The position numbers and the translations under genes were made by a program. The notes under the pieces were generated by a model. That model was given only the letters and a program-made list of their open reading frames with translations. It was not told where the DNA came from and made no database searches. Of a stretch of 37,307 nucleotides of DNA, positions 19,724-30,108 are shown one piece after another (position 1 is the stretch's first letter; each line of letters begins with the position of its first letter). Origin of the DNA: Prauserella halophila (GTDB lineage Bacteria > Actinomycetota > Actinomycetes > Mycobacteriales > Pseudonocardiaceae); contig NZ_JAMTCQ010000009.1 of the NCBI RefSeq assembly GCF_024171895.1, positions 1 to 37,307 of the forward strand. The letters run 5' to 3'.

Positions 19724-20305
19724 ATGGGTGAGCACACGGAGAAGAACGCGCAGGGTAGCGCGGGCGGAGGCGCCGAAACGGAGGCGCCTCAGGTGCATCA
19801 GCCGTCGGTCCCCACGGCAACGTCCGGCGACAGTGGTGCGCCGGAGGCGAACGCGAGTGCCGGTGCGCCGGAGGCGGGGTCGGCGAACGGCACGCCCGGC
19901 GGGGCCGACGCGGCGGGCGCTGCCGCGGGCGGCTCGAGCGGTTCGACCCGTGGTTCGCGGCGCGCGCAGCGTGAGAAGAAGGAGTCGTCGGTCGACTGGA
20001 CCGCGATCCGCGAACGCGGCGTCGGCCTGCTCGCCGGCATCGTCCGGTGGGTCGGACTCGCCTTCGCGATGATCCTCGTGCTGCACGTCATCTTCGTGAT
20101 CGGGGAGGCCAACACCGAGAACGGCATCGTGCAGTGGGTGGCCGATTCGTCCGAGAACCTCGCGATCGGCTTCCACGATCTGTTCCAGCCTGAGGACCCG
20201 AAGCTCCTCGTGCTGATCAACTACGGCATCGCGGCGATCTTCTGGCTCGTCGTGTCGTCGATCGTGGCGAAGGTGATCCGCCGGGTCGGTGGCGCAGGCG
20301 CCTGA
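19724..20305 (+). CDS. Membrane protein of unknown function, two membrane helices
   Basis: The 193-residue product begins with about 90 residues of Gly/Ala/Ser/Glu-rich, probably disordered sequence ending in a basic stretch (RGSRRAQREKKE). Two hydrophobic helices follow (LAGIVRWVGLAFAMILVLHV and LINYGIAAIFWLVVSSIVAK) separated by a short acidic loop that probably faces outside. I do not recognise a named family. ATG 19724 (GEHTEK) is preferred; ATG 19694 ten codons earlier is possible, and neither has a clear ribosome site. It is divergent from leuA, so its promoter must lie close to or overlap that of leuA. Confidence 0.65.
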   Translation: MGEHTEKNAQGSAGGGAETEAPQVHQPSVPTATSGDSGAPEANASAGAPEAGSANGTPGGADAAGAAAGGSSGSTRGSRRAQREKKESSVDWTAIRERGVGLLAGIVRWVGLAFAMILVLHVIFVIGEANTENGIVQWVADSSENLAIGFHDLFQPEDPKLLVLINYGIAAIFWLVVSSIVAKVIRRVGGAGA

Positions 20306-20376
20306 TCCGGCGACTGGCCGGCCGGGTCGGCGTCTGATCCGGTGGCCGCGTCGCCGCCATGATCAAGGGAGGATTC

Positions 20377-20445
20377 GGGGCGTTCAACGCCCCGAAGGTG
20401 CCCTTGGGGGCACTGAACGCCCCGAAGGTGCCCTTGGGGGCACTG
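20377..20445. repeat. AAGG-TGC-CCTT palindrome, tandem copies (locus 3)
   Basis: A 30-bp unit starting AACGCCCCGAAGGTGCCC is repeated exactly twice in tandem (20386-20415 and 20416-20445), preceded by GGGGCGTTC. Each unit contains a palindrome around TGC. It lies between the convergent membrane-protein and nitroreductase genes. Confidence 0.9.
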
Positions 20446-20461
20446 ACGTCACGCGGCGCCA

Positions 20462-21055
20462 CTACTGCAGGGGTTCGCCCCACGTTCCCGCGTAGGCGAT
20501 CTCCGACAACGGCAGGCGGGAGCGCGGGGCCCGCTCGCGCTCGACGTCGCGGGGCTCGCCGAGGACCTCGGCGTCGGCCGTGACGCCGACGGCGATCGCC
20601 ACCAGCGGGTCGACGTCGGAGGGCACGTCGAACGCCCGCCGCACCTCGTCCGCGTCGAACCCGGCCATCTGGTGCACCGCGAGTCCCTCGGCGACTGCCT
20701 GCAGCGCGAGGTTCTCCGCCGCGAGCCCGGCGCCGTACTCGGCGTACGGCACCTCCCCCTTGGCGTTCCGCCGCACCGCCAGTCCCACCAGCAGCGCACC
20801 CGCCCGGTGTGCCCACGACCGGTTCCGCTCCGTCAGCGCCGCCAGCACCCGCGCATACGTCTCGTCTCCCCGGCGGCCGACGAGGAATCGTGCAGGCTGG
20901 GTGTTGCCGAACGACGGCGCCCACCGGGCCGCCTCGAGGAGCCGGCGAATCTGTTCCGATGTGACGTCGCTCATTGCGTCGAGTGCTCGAGGGCTCCGCC
21001 GCTGGGTGATCAGCGGGTGCAGCCCGGCGCTCGGTTTCTCTTGTCCGCCACCCAT
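20462..21055 (-). CDS. Nitroreductase family protein
   Basis: The 197-residue product is a probable FMN-dependent, NAD(P)H-using oxidoreductase. The nitroreductase fold is shown by the start ITQRRSPRALD (FMN phosphate-binding Arg pair), AARWAPSFGNTQPARFLV, and the later GLAAENLALQAVAEGLAVHQM segment, where the flavin site is completed. It ends with the SEIAYAGTWGEP motif common in the family. The substrate cannot be inferred. ATG 21055 is the start. It is divergent from ask, and its 3' end is 17 bp from the repeat at locus 3. Confidence 0.88.
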   Translation of the reverse strand: MGGGQEKPSAGLHPLITQRRSPRALDAMSDVTSEQIRRLLEAARWAPSFGNTQPARFLVGRRGDETYARVLAALTERNRSWAHRAGALLVGLAVRRNAKGEVPYAEYGAGLAAENLALQAVAEGLAVHQMAGFDADEVRRAFDVPSDVDPLVAIAVGVTADAEVLGEPRDVERERAPRSRLPLSEIAYAGTWGEPLQ

Positions 21056-21227
21056 TCCGCAACTCCAGACTCCGGAAACCAGCAGCTAGACGGCGTGCGA
21101 GGGGTCACACAGCCGAATGGCATCCGTGTGAAGGACCGGTACTCTAGGTCACGACGATACGGAGCGTGCGCACCTTTGCGACAAGGCCGCCGAGCGGGCG
21201 CCGCTCCTTCGAGGAGGTTCGGCCAAA

Positions 21228-23536
<2,309 letters not shown>

Positions 23537-23606
23537 GCGCCGGCGGGTGGCAGGCCCGGCGAAGCGGAAGACCCGGCGACATAGAAGACGCTGCGAAGTA
23601 GGTACC

Positions 23607-23640
23607 GAAAACCGCGAAGGTTCAGGCCTTCGCGGTTTTC
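23607..23640 (+). terminator. Intrinsic terminator after ask-asd
   Basis: Perfect 14-bp arms GAAAACCGCGAAGG and CCTTCGCGGTTTTC enclose a 6-nt loop. The 3' arm supplies a TTTT tract, giving a classic terminator readable in both directions. Confidence 0.88.
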
Positions 23641-23757
23641 GCTGTCCGGGTACGTTTCTCGGCGCCGGTGACTCGGATCTCCGTCAGTTGTAGATGCTAA
23701 CTAATGCGCGTATATCTGGCGGTGGAACGATCACGTGTGGTGAAACGGGGTGCGGAC

Positions 23758-24645
23758 ATGGCATACGAGCTGCGGGACTGGGACATCGTCTCGGGCGTGG
23801 GCATCACCGCTCTCGGCGTGGCTGCGGCCAGGGCTGTCGAGACAAGCAGGGACGACGCGCTCGTCCGGGACCCCTACGCCGCCGAGTTCGTCCGCGCCGC
23901 GGAATCGCCGGTTCCCATGCCGACCGGCGCCGGGGACGTCGCCCACGACGAGCACTGCTGGTCCCTGATGTCGGTGTTCCTGGGGCTGCGCTCCCGGTTT
24001 CTCGACGAGTACCTGCTCGATTCCTGCGCCGAGCCCGCCGGAGCGTCCGGAACGCGGCAGATCGTGTTGCTCGCGGCCGGGTTGGACAGTCGCACCTTCC
24101 GGCTGCCGTGGCCGGAGGATGCCGTCGTGTACGAGGTCGATCAGCCACGGGTGCTGGAGTTCAAGGACGACGTCCTCGCCCGCAGCGGCGCGGAGCCGGG
24201 ATGCACGCGCCGAGCGGTCCCGGTCGATCTGCGGGATGACTGGGCCGCGGCGCTGCGCGGCAGCGGCTTCGATCCGGGCGCGCCCACCAGCTGGCTCGCC
24301 GAGGGGCTCATGCCCTACCTTCCTGCGGATGCGGCGGAGCGGTTGCTGACGACCGTGCACGAGCTGTCCGCGCCGGGCAGCACGATCGCGGTGGAGTACC
24401 TGCCGGGCGCCGGTTCGGCCCTCGCTGATTCCTCGGTCGCGTCGCGGTTGACCGGACTGGGAATCGACCTCGCCTCGCTGCTGTCGGACGCCGATTACGA
24501 CCCGAGTGCCCGCCTGGCCGAGCGGGGGTGGGCTGTCGACGAGGTGACGGCGGAACAGCTGGCCGAGCGGTACGGCCGCAGCTTCGACGACGACCTCGCC
24601 GAGCTGGCGGGCAACGGGCGGTATCTGACCGCGCGGAAGCGCTAG
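23758..24645 (+). CDS. SAM-dependent methyltransferase, TIGR00027/LCM-like family
   Basis: The 295-residue product belongs to the group of putative methyltransferases that is abundant in mycobacteria and other actinobacteria. Signs are the opening WDIVSGVGITALGVAAARA, RDPYAAEFVRA, the SAM-site strand QIVLLAAGLDSRTFRLPWP and the acidic YEVDQPRVLEFK, followed by WLAEGLMPYL. Substrates of this group are mostly unknown. ATG 23758 is chosen because the conserved region starts there and a GGGG lies upstream; the 18-codon in-frame extension from 23704 lacks support. An AT-richer stretch at 23685-23720 probably holds its promoter, after the asd terminator. Confidence 0.88.
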   Translation: MAYELRDWDIVSGVGITALGVAAARAVETSRDDALVRDPYAAEFVRAAESPVPMPTGAGDVAHDEHCWSLMSVFLGLRSRFLDEYLLDSCAEPAGASGTRQIVLLAAGLDSRTFRLPWPEDAVVYEVDQPRVLEFKDDVLARSGAEPGCTRRAVPVDLRDDWAAALRGSGFDPGAPTSWLAEGLMPYLPADAAERLLTTVHELSAPGSTIAVEYLPGAGSALADSSVASRLTGLGIDLASLLSDADYDPSARLAERGWAVDEVTAEQLAERYGRSFDDDLAELAGNGRYLTARKR

Positions 24646-24698
24646 CGTCCTGCCCACAGCCGGTCACGGCCGGGTGGCGTTGCCGGTAGGTTGGCGGC

Positions 24699-25073
24699 AT
24701 GTGGAAACGGACGGTGCCGGCCGCCGCGCTGGGAATGTTGTTGCTCGCCGGGTGTTCCGAAGTCGCCGAGGTGCAGGACACCGTGAGTGGAGCCGCCGAC
24801 AAGGCGAGCGTGTGCGGAAAGGCGCTCGGGATCGTCGACCTCAACCCGAACCTCGACCCGCAGCAGGCTCAGGACGAGGCTGCGGACAAGGCACAGCAGT
24901 TGCGGGACCTGGCCGGTCAGGCGGCCGAGCAGGACCTCCAGCAGAACCTGACCGCGCTCGCGGACGGCTACGTCGAGCTCGAACAGCGAAGCGCCGACCA
25001 GCTCGGCGAATTCAACCAGTGGCTGCAGCAGAACCTGAACAACCTCGAAAGCCTCCGCCAGGCCTGTATGTGA
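24699..25073 (+). CDS. Small lipoprotein of unknown function
   Basis: The 124-residue product has a lipoprotein signal peptide with lipobox LLAGC (Cys19). The mature part is almost wholly helical with heptad-like Gln/Leu/Ala patterns (ADKAQQLRDLAGQAAEQDL) and two cysteines (about residue 39 and the penultimate residue) that could form a disulphide. I do not recognise a named family. It lies 53 bp after the methyltransferase gene and converges on the MFS gene, with a 44-bp gap that has no repeat family member. Confidence 0.75.
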   Translation: MWKRTVPAAALGMLLLAGCSEVAEVQDTVSGAADKASVCGKALGIVDLNPNLDPQQAQDEAADKAQQLRDLAGQAAEQDLQQNLTALADGYVELEQRSADQLGEFNQWLQQNLNNLESLRQACM

Positions 25074-25117
25074 CGCGGGTGCCCGTACTGGCCGCGTGAG
25101 ACCGGCCGGCACGGCCG

Positions 25118-26317
25118 TCACGCGGGCTGCGGGGCGGCGCTGCCGGAGCGGCTGCGGTGGGACAGGGCTGCGCCGACGATGGCGAACGCCAGTCCGCCGA
25201 GACCCGCCGCGACGAACCCCAGGTTCGGTGACGTGTGGTCCATGACGAACCCGACGGCCGGGCTGCCGAGCGCGAGCCCCAAGCGCGTCGCCGAATCCTG
25301 CACGCCCATCGCCTCGCCGCGCACCGCCGGTGGGGCGAGCTGCGACACCCGTTCCGTCGTGGCGGCGAGGGTCGGGGCGCACACGAGGTTCGACGGCACG
25401 AGCACGAGCGCCAGCAGCCACCACGGCTGCGCCACGAGCGCCGCGGGGATCGTCAGCGCGGCGAGCGCGACCATCAGTGTCAGCTGGGACGCCGATCGCC
25501 GCGCGACGCCGTGCACGATCCCGCCTGCCAGCGAGGCCAGGCACATCGCGGCGATCACGAGGCCGGCTGCGCCGACCTCGCCGGATTCACGCAGGGTCGC
25601 CAGGGCAGCCAGCTCGGCGCCGACCAGTACGAACAGTGCACCGGTCGCGACGAGCAGGGTCGCGATCATCTGCCTGCCGAGCCAGGACGTCAGCGGTGGG
25701 CGAGCCGCGCTGCGGGAGGTCCGCCCCGCTTCGTCCGGTGTGCGGACCGGCGGGTTCACGGCGTACAGCGCGCACGCGCAGGTGCCGAACAGCAGGCCGA
25801 TACCGGTCAGCGCGGCCGTCGACGACATCTGGGTGCTGACGAGAATCCCCAGTGCAGGGCCGGTCATGAACGTCAGCTCGACGAGTATCGAGTCGAGCGA
25901 GTAGGCGGTGCGGCGCTGCCGCACGGGGACGAGTGCCGCGATCACCTGGCGCGCGATCGGTCCCGCGGGGATGAGCAGCGCGCCTGCGGGCAGCGCGGCC
26001 ACGAGCAGTACCGCGTACGGCAGGTACGGCGCGCCGATCCAGAACGTTGCCGACACCGTGCCGCACACTGCGACGACGGGCCGCAGTCCGTGGTGGTCGA
26101 TCATGCGGCCGAGCAGCGGTGCGGCGAGTGCCGTGCCCGCGGTCGTGGCGGTGCCGACGAGACCTGCGGCGCCGTAGCCGTGGCCGAGGCTGCCGACGAC
26201 GTGGAGGGTCAGCGTGACGCCCGTGGCCGTCATGGGGAGCCGGGCGAGCACGGCGACGAGCGTCGACGTGGCCATGCGAGGAATGCGCAGAATGTGCAGG
26301 TAGGGCGTCAACGGCAC
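25118..26317 (-). CDS. MFS transporter
   Basis: The 399-residue product is a major facilitator with about twelve membrane helices. The conserved loop between helices 2 and 3 reads APLLGRMIDHHGLRPVVAV, matching the MFS G-x-x-x-D-R-x-G-R-R region, and a central basic loop (RTSRSAARPPL) splits two six-helix halves. The closest pattern I know is the sugar-efflux/drug exporter type in actinomycetes; the substrate is unknown. GTG 26317 (PLTPYLHILRIP) is preferred; TTG 26353 would add twelve basic residues, and neither has a good ribosome site. It is divergent from the secreted protein gene. Confidence 0.85.
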   Translation of the reverse strand: MPLTPYLHILRIPRMATSTLVAVLARLPMTATGVTLTLHVVGSLGHGYGAAGLVGTATTAGTALAAPLLGRMIDHHGLRPVVAVCGTVSATFWIGAPYLPYAVLLVAALPAGALLIPAGPIARQVIAALVPVRQRRTAYSLDSILVELTFMTGPALGILVSTQMSSTAALTGIGLLFGTCACALYAVNPPVRTPDEAGRTSRSAARPPLTSWLGRQMIATLLVATGALFVLVGAELAALATLRESGEVGAAGLVIAAMCLASLAGGIVHGVARRSASQLTLMVALAALTIPAALVAQPWWLLALVLVPSNLVCAPTLAATTERVSQLAPPAVRGEAMGVQDSATRLGLALGSPAVGFVMDHTSPNLGFVAAGLGGLAFAIVGAALSHRSRSGSAAPQPA

Positions 26318-26688
26318 CCGTCGACGTAACAACAGCCCGGTACGGTCGTGCAACTTTTTTCGGGCATGTCACACGTGGGCAGTGGGTGACGCGCCGGAGA
26401 GTGAACTCCGCGGGCCGGGGCGGGAAACGGCTACGTCGAGGGACGGCACTGAGAGTTGTGGTGGACGAGTGAGGCCGCAGGGTGACCCCGGGTCGCCCGT
26501 CCCGGTACTTGCCGTACCGGCAGCCGAGTGACGGCATGCCTCTGGTGGCCTAGTGCGCGATCAGTGGTCGGGCACACGCAGTCACGTGATTACGACACGG
26601 AATCAGGTGATTGCGTCGAGTAAACGGCGATGCGGGTTGGTACGGCTGGACGTGTTCGTTGCTCTCCCACGCCAGGAGGTTGGCAGTC
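26318..26688. other. 371-bp gap between MFS and secreted-protein genes
   Basis: No gene is supported here. It holds an inverted repeat CCGGTAC-TTGCC-GTACCGG at 26502-26520 and two nearby copies of GTGATT (26586-26591 and 26609-26614). The promoters of both divergent genes must lie here. The secreted-protein gene has a strong AGGAGGT ribosome site at 26674-26680. A long untranslated leader for that gene is possible; I did not recognise a known riboswitch. Confidence 0.5.
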
Positions 26689-27264
26689 ATGAAGTCCGGA
26701 TTCGCTCGCACGGTCGCCGCGGTGATGTCGGGTGCCGCGATCGCGGTCGCCACGTCGGGGATCGCGACGGCGGCGAGCATCAGAGACGACGGCAGTGGCT
26801 CGGTCACCACGCAGTCCACCGCACACCGCCTGCTGGACCTGCGGGACCAGCTCACCGACCGGGCCTACTCCGGCGATGTGCAGGGCACGAAGGTCACTCT
26901 CACCGACATCGACCCGGTACTCGAGAGGCTCGCCGCCGCGCCTGCCACGCGGGAGGCGGTGAGTGATGCGAAGCAGGCCCTGGCACAGAACCAGCGGGTG
27001 CAGGACGTCCTCGCGAACCCGCAGGCGCAGTCGCGTGCGTACACAGCTGATGCTCAGATGAGGCAGCTGCCGGGGTTGCCGGACCCGTTGAGCGCGGTGA
27101 ACGGCTTGCTGCAGTCGCTGCTCGCGACGGTGCAGGGCCTGCTTTCCGGGCTGCTCGGATCGGTGCCTGCCCCGGACGTACCCGCGGTGCCGGAGGTCCC
27201 GGAGGTTCCGGAGGTTCCCGACACGCCGGACGTCCCGGAGACACCGGACGTCCCGACCCCGTGA
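26689..27264 (+). CDS. Secreted protein with Pro-Glu-Val-rich C-terminal tail
   Basis: The 191-residue product has a standard Sec signal peptide (MKSGFARTVAAVMSGAAIAV onward, cleaved near ATAAS). A mature helical region follows (residues about 35-120). The tail is a low-complexity Pro-rich run with PEVPEVPEVPDTPDVPETP-type repeats, and a hydrophobic LLQSLLATVQGLLSGLLGSV segment precedes it. The function is unknown; Pro-rich tails of this kind often span or bind the cell wall. ATG 26689 is fixed by AGGAGGT at 26674-26680. The stop is 17 bp before the palindrome of locus 4. Confidence 0.78.
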   Translation: MKSGFARTVAAVMSGAAIAVATSGIATAASIRDDGSGSVTTQSTAHRLLDLRDQLTDRAYSGDVQGTKVTLTDIDPVLERLAAAPATREAVSDAKQALAQNQRVQDVLANPQAQSRAYTADAQMRQLPGLPDPLSAVNGLLQSLLATVQGLLSGLLGSVPAPDVPAVPEVPEVPEVPDTPDVPETPDVPTP

Positions 27265-27280
27265 CCCACGGCGTCGGATG

Positions 27281-27343
27281 CCCGAAGGGCACCTTGGGGG
27301 CGTTGAGCGCCCCCAAGGTGCCCTTTGGGGCGCTCAACGCCCC
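27281..27343. repeat. AAGG-TGC-CCTT palindrome, inverted pair (locus 4)
   Basis: An inverted pair of units makes perfect 18-bp arms (27285-27302 and 27308-27325) around TTGAG. The second unit can also fold on its own: TTGAGCGCCCC...GGGGCGCTCAA around AAGG-TGC-CCTT with one mismatch. It lies between the convergent secreted-protein and esterase genes. Confidence 0.88.
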
Positions 27344-27439
27344 ACATCTTCCCTTCGCGTCTGCCCTCCACACCGCCGCTGCGTGCGTCCGGGTGGAGGG
27401 CGGATCTCGTTTCCGCCCGCTGCCTGCTCGCCGGCGGAG

Positions 27440-28501
27440 CTACCGGGTGTATCCGGAAAGGCCCATGCGGAGGGCGCCTGCCGCCTCGGCGGTCGCCTCG
27501 CGGAACCGGGTGCCCACGCCCGTGAAGTTGACGAACCCGTGGACCAGGTCGTCCTGCCTGCTGAGGCCGACCGGGACGCCTGCATCCGCCAGCTTGGCGG
27601 CATACGCCTCGCCCTCGTCGCGGAGCGGATCGAAGCCCGCGGTGGCGATGTACGCGGGCGGCAGGCCCGTGTGGTCGTCGGCCAGCAGCGGCGACAGCAA
27701 CGGGTCCGACCGGTCGACACCCGCGGGCGCGTACTGGTCGACGAACCACGTCATGTGCTCGTCGGTGAGGAAGAACCCGTCGCCGAACAGTTCGCGCGAC
27801 CGCCGCCGCACCGTCGAATCCACCGCCGGGTACAGCAACAGCTGGAAGGCGGGTGCCGCGCCGCCGCGGCGGGTGGCGGCCAGCGACGTCACCGCCGCGA
27901 GGTTGCCGCCCGCGCTGTCCCCGCCGACGGCGATCCGGTCGGCGTCGGCACCCAGGTCGGCGGCTTTCGCGTGGGCGTAGTCGAACGCCGTGAGCGCGTC
28001 CTGCTGCGCCGCGGGGAACGGATGCTCCGGCGCGAGGCGGTACTCGATCGACAGCACGCGCACGCCGGCCTGCTTGGCGAGGAAACGCGCGGTGTTGTCG
28101 TGGCTGTCGCGGGTGCCGAGCACGAATCCGCCACCGTGGAAGAAGACCAGCAGCGGGGAACCGTCGGCCAGCCCCTGTGGCGTGTACAGCCGTGCCGGGA
28201 TGTCGCCGTGGTCGGCGGGGATCACGAGCTCACGCGTGGCGACCGGCTGGATCGGTGCGCCGCTCACCAGGTGCCGGGAGGCGTCCAGCGCGGCGCGTGA
28301 GCTCTCGATGTCGAAGTCAGAGTTCACCAGCGACGTCCCGGACAGCTGTTGCATCCGCAGCAGCAACTGTGCGTCCAGTGCGAGTTCCTGTCCGTCCAGC
28401 CGGACCGGCTTGCCCGCGATCAGCCGCCGCAACGGCGCCGGCAGTGCGTAGATCGTCTTCATGGCCGCGGCCTGTGCCCGGATCTGAGCTGGAATCGCCA
28501 T
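27440..28501 (-). CDS. Alpha/beta hydrolase, HSL-type esterase/lipase
   Basis: The 353-residue cytoplasmic enzyme belongs to the hormone-sensitive-lipase group. It has the oxyanion motif HGGGF (122-126), YRLAPEHPFPAA, the nucleophile elbow GDSAGG (Ser196), the acid in GFDPLRDEG and the catalytic His in DDLVHGF. Such enzymes hydrolyse short-chain esters; the natural substrate is unknown. The roughly 90-residue cap/N-terminal segment is typical. ATG 28501 starts the protein directly before the conserved part; longer frames run into the divergent gene. The 252-bp gap to the FMN reductase shows no feature I can name. Confidence 0.92.
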   Translation of the reverse strand: MAIPAQIRAQAAAMKTIYALPAPLRRLIAGKPVRLDGQELALDAQLLLRMQQLSGTSLVNSDFDIESSRAALDASRHLVSGAPIQPVATRELVIPADHGDIPARLYTPQGLADGSPLLVFFHGGGFVLGTRDSHDNTARFLAKQAGVRVLSIEYRLAPEHPFPAAQQDALTAFDYAHAKAADLGADADRIAVGGDSAGGNLAAVTSLAATRRGGAAPAFQLLLYPAVDSTVRRRSRELFGDGFFLTDEHMTWFVDQYAPAGVDRSDPLLSPLLADDHTGLPPAYIATAGFDPLRDEGEAYAAKLADAGVPVGLSRQDDLVHGFVNFTGVGTRFREATAEAAGALRMGLSGYTR

Positions 28502-28753
28502 CGGTGGTGCCTTCCGTCGACTCTGACTACGAGCCATGACATTACTGCCGAGTAGGGCGGTCGGCCAGTCCTCGGCGGCCGCATTCCGTCCCGCGACGGC
28601 GCCCGGCGGGTCGGCACCCGGTGGGACGGGATTCGACGGTGCGCCGATCCCCACACGCTGCGGGATGCCACGGACACTGCGCGATGTGACGGATATCGTC
28701 TCCGCGGCGGCGCAGTGGACCTCGACCAAGGTCGAGCACTTAACCTCGGGGTC

Positions 28754-29323
28754 GTGACTTCTACAGGCGCGATCAAGGTGCTCGGTATCGGTGGCTCGTT
28801 GCGGGAGGGCTCGCAAACCGAACGGGCTCTGCGGGTCGCACTCGCCGGTGCGGCCGACGCGGGTGCCGAGACGTCGGTCATCTGCGGCCAGGCCCTGAAC
28901 CTGCCGTTCTACGACGCGGTGGCGGTCGAGCGCACGCCGGAGGCCGGCGCGCTCGTCGAGGCGATCCGTGAGGCCGACGGGCTCATCGTGGTCTCGCCCG
29001 GTTACCACGGTGCGTTGTCCGGGCTGATCAAGAACGCGCTCGACTACATCGAGGACCTGCGTTCCGATCGGCGGCCCTACCTCGACGGTCGCGCCGTCGG
29101 GTCGATCGGCGTCGCCCACGGCTGGCAGGCGGCGGTCACCACGCTCGACCAGCTGCGCACGATCACGCACGCACTCCGTGGTTGGCCCACACCGCTGGGC
29201 GGCGCGGTCAACACCGGTGAGGTCAAGTTCGACGACCACGGCGGGACGTCGGACGAGAAGGTCGAACACACGCTGCGGCTCATCGGCACCCAGGTCACGG
29301 ACTTCGCCCGCCACCGCGCGTGA
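28754..29323 (+). CDS. NADPH-dependent FMN reductase (flavodoxin-like)
   Basis: The 189-residue product has the FMN-reductase fold: phosphate loop GIGGSLREGSQTERAL (about 9-24), then GLIVVSPGYHGALSGLIKNALDY, the family signature for flavin binding and dimer contact. The enzyme reduces FMN or uses bound FMN to reduce quinones, chromate or azo compounds. GTG 28754 is chosen since the loop follows within ten residues, with a GGGG upstream. It is followed, 143 bp later, by Dps on the same strand; a common role in oxidative or iron stress is a guess. Confidence 0.88.
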   Translation: MTSTGAIKVLGIGGSLREGSQTERALRVALAGAADAGAETSVICGQALNLPFYDAVAVERTPEAGALVEAIREADGLIVVSPGYHGALSGLIKNALDYIEDLRSDRRPYLDGRAVGSIGVAHGWQAAVTTLDQLRTITHALRGWPTPLGGAVNTGEVKFDDHGGTSDEKVEHTLRLIGTQVTDFARHRA

Positions 29324-29466
29324 CGGCGGCCGGGTTTGAGCGCCCGGTACCGCGGCAATCCCCTTCCTGTACCGGCCGCGACGTGCGTCGCAGTGCTGCT
29401 CAGGGCACGTGACGCCTCGAGTACGCCGAGCGTTTCCCGTCAACGCGCACCGCAGGAGGAATTCCC

Positions 29467-29943
29467 ATGGCCAGCTCGCCGATCAGCAGCCCGCTCAAGG
29501 ACAGCGACAAGAAGATCACCGGGAACGTGCTGCAAAGCACGCTGGTGGACCTGCTCGACCTGTCGCTGATCGCGAAGCAGGCCCACTGGAACGTGGTCGG
29601 TGCGAATTTCCGCAGCGCCCACCTGCAGCTGGACGAACTCGTGTCGACGGCGCGTACCTACGCCGATTCCGTGGCCGAGCGTGCCAACGCGATCGGTGTC
29701 TCGCCGAACGGCAAGGCCGCAACGGTCGCCGACAGCTCGGGGCTGTCCGACTATCCGGACAACTGGCAGGACACGAAGGCCACCGTCGACGCGATCGTCG
29801 AGCGCCTCGCCGAGCTGATCGGCCGCCTCCGCAAGAGCATCGACGAGACAGACAAGGCCGACCTCGTCACTCAGGACCTGCTCATCGAGATCGCGGCGGA
29901 ACTCGAGAAGCAGCACTGGATGTGGCAGGCCCAGCAGCAGTAG
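29467..29943 (+). CDS. dps: Dps-family ferritin-like DNA-binding protein
   Basis: The 158-residue product is a mini-ferritin that forms 12-mers, oxidises and stores iron and shields DNA in stress. The Dps signature with the inter-subunit ferroxidase site is clear: KQAHWNVVGANFRSAHLQLD followed by ADSVAERANAIG (His, His, Asp and Glu ligands). Lys residues in the N-terminal tail (KDSDKK) could contact DNA. The ATG is preceded by AGGAGG with an 8-bp gap. The gene converges on the S9 peptidase gene through palindrome locus 5. Confidence 0.94.
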   Translation: MASSPISSPLKDSDKKITGNVLQSTLVDLLDLSLIAKQAHWNVVGANFRSAHLQLDELVSTARTYADSVAERANAIGVSPNGKAATVADSSGLSDYPDNWQDTKATVDAIVERLAELIGRLRKSIDETDKADLVTQDLLIEIAAELEKQHWMWQAQQQ

Positions 29944-30065
29944 CCCGCCGGGAGTGACGGTCCCGAGGTGCGGGGTGAGCCCGCGGAGAGTGCCCGCGGG
30001 TAGCAAGCCCGTGGGGGTGAGCCCGCGGGGGCAGCAACGTCAAGATCAGGGGAATTTCTGGGGTG

Positions 30066-30100
30066 TTGAGCGCCCCGAAGGTGCCCTTCGGGGCGCTCAA
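30066..30100. repeat. AAGG-TGC-CCTT palindrome, perfect copy (locus 5)
   Basis: This is the cleanest member: 16-bp perfect arms TTGAGCGCCCCGAAGG and CCTTCGGGGCGCTCAA around TGC. It lies between convergent dps and peptidase genes, 8 bp before the peptidase stop. A bidirectional transcription-end role is likely though there is no T-run. Confidence 0.92.
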
Positions 30101-30108
30101 CCGCCGCG

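Noticed and set aside
25235..26329. A 364-codon frame opposite the MFS gene
   Set aside because: It is antisense to a clear membrane transporter, and its Arg/Gln/His-rich composition is typical of shadow frames.
26354..26688. Cyclic di-AMP (ydaO-type) riboswitch before the secreted protein
   Set aside because: The gap length and the cell-wall-like product invited the idea, but I could not find the conserved core motifs.
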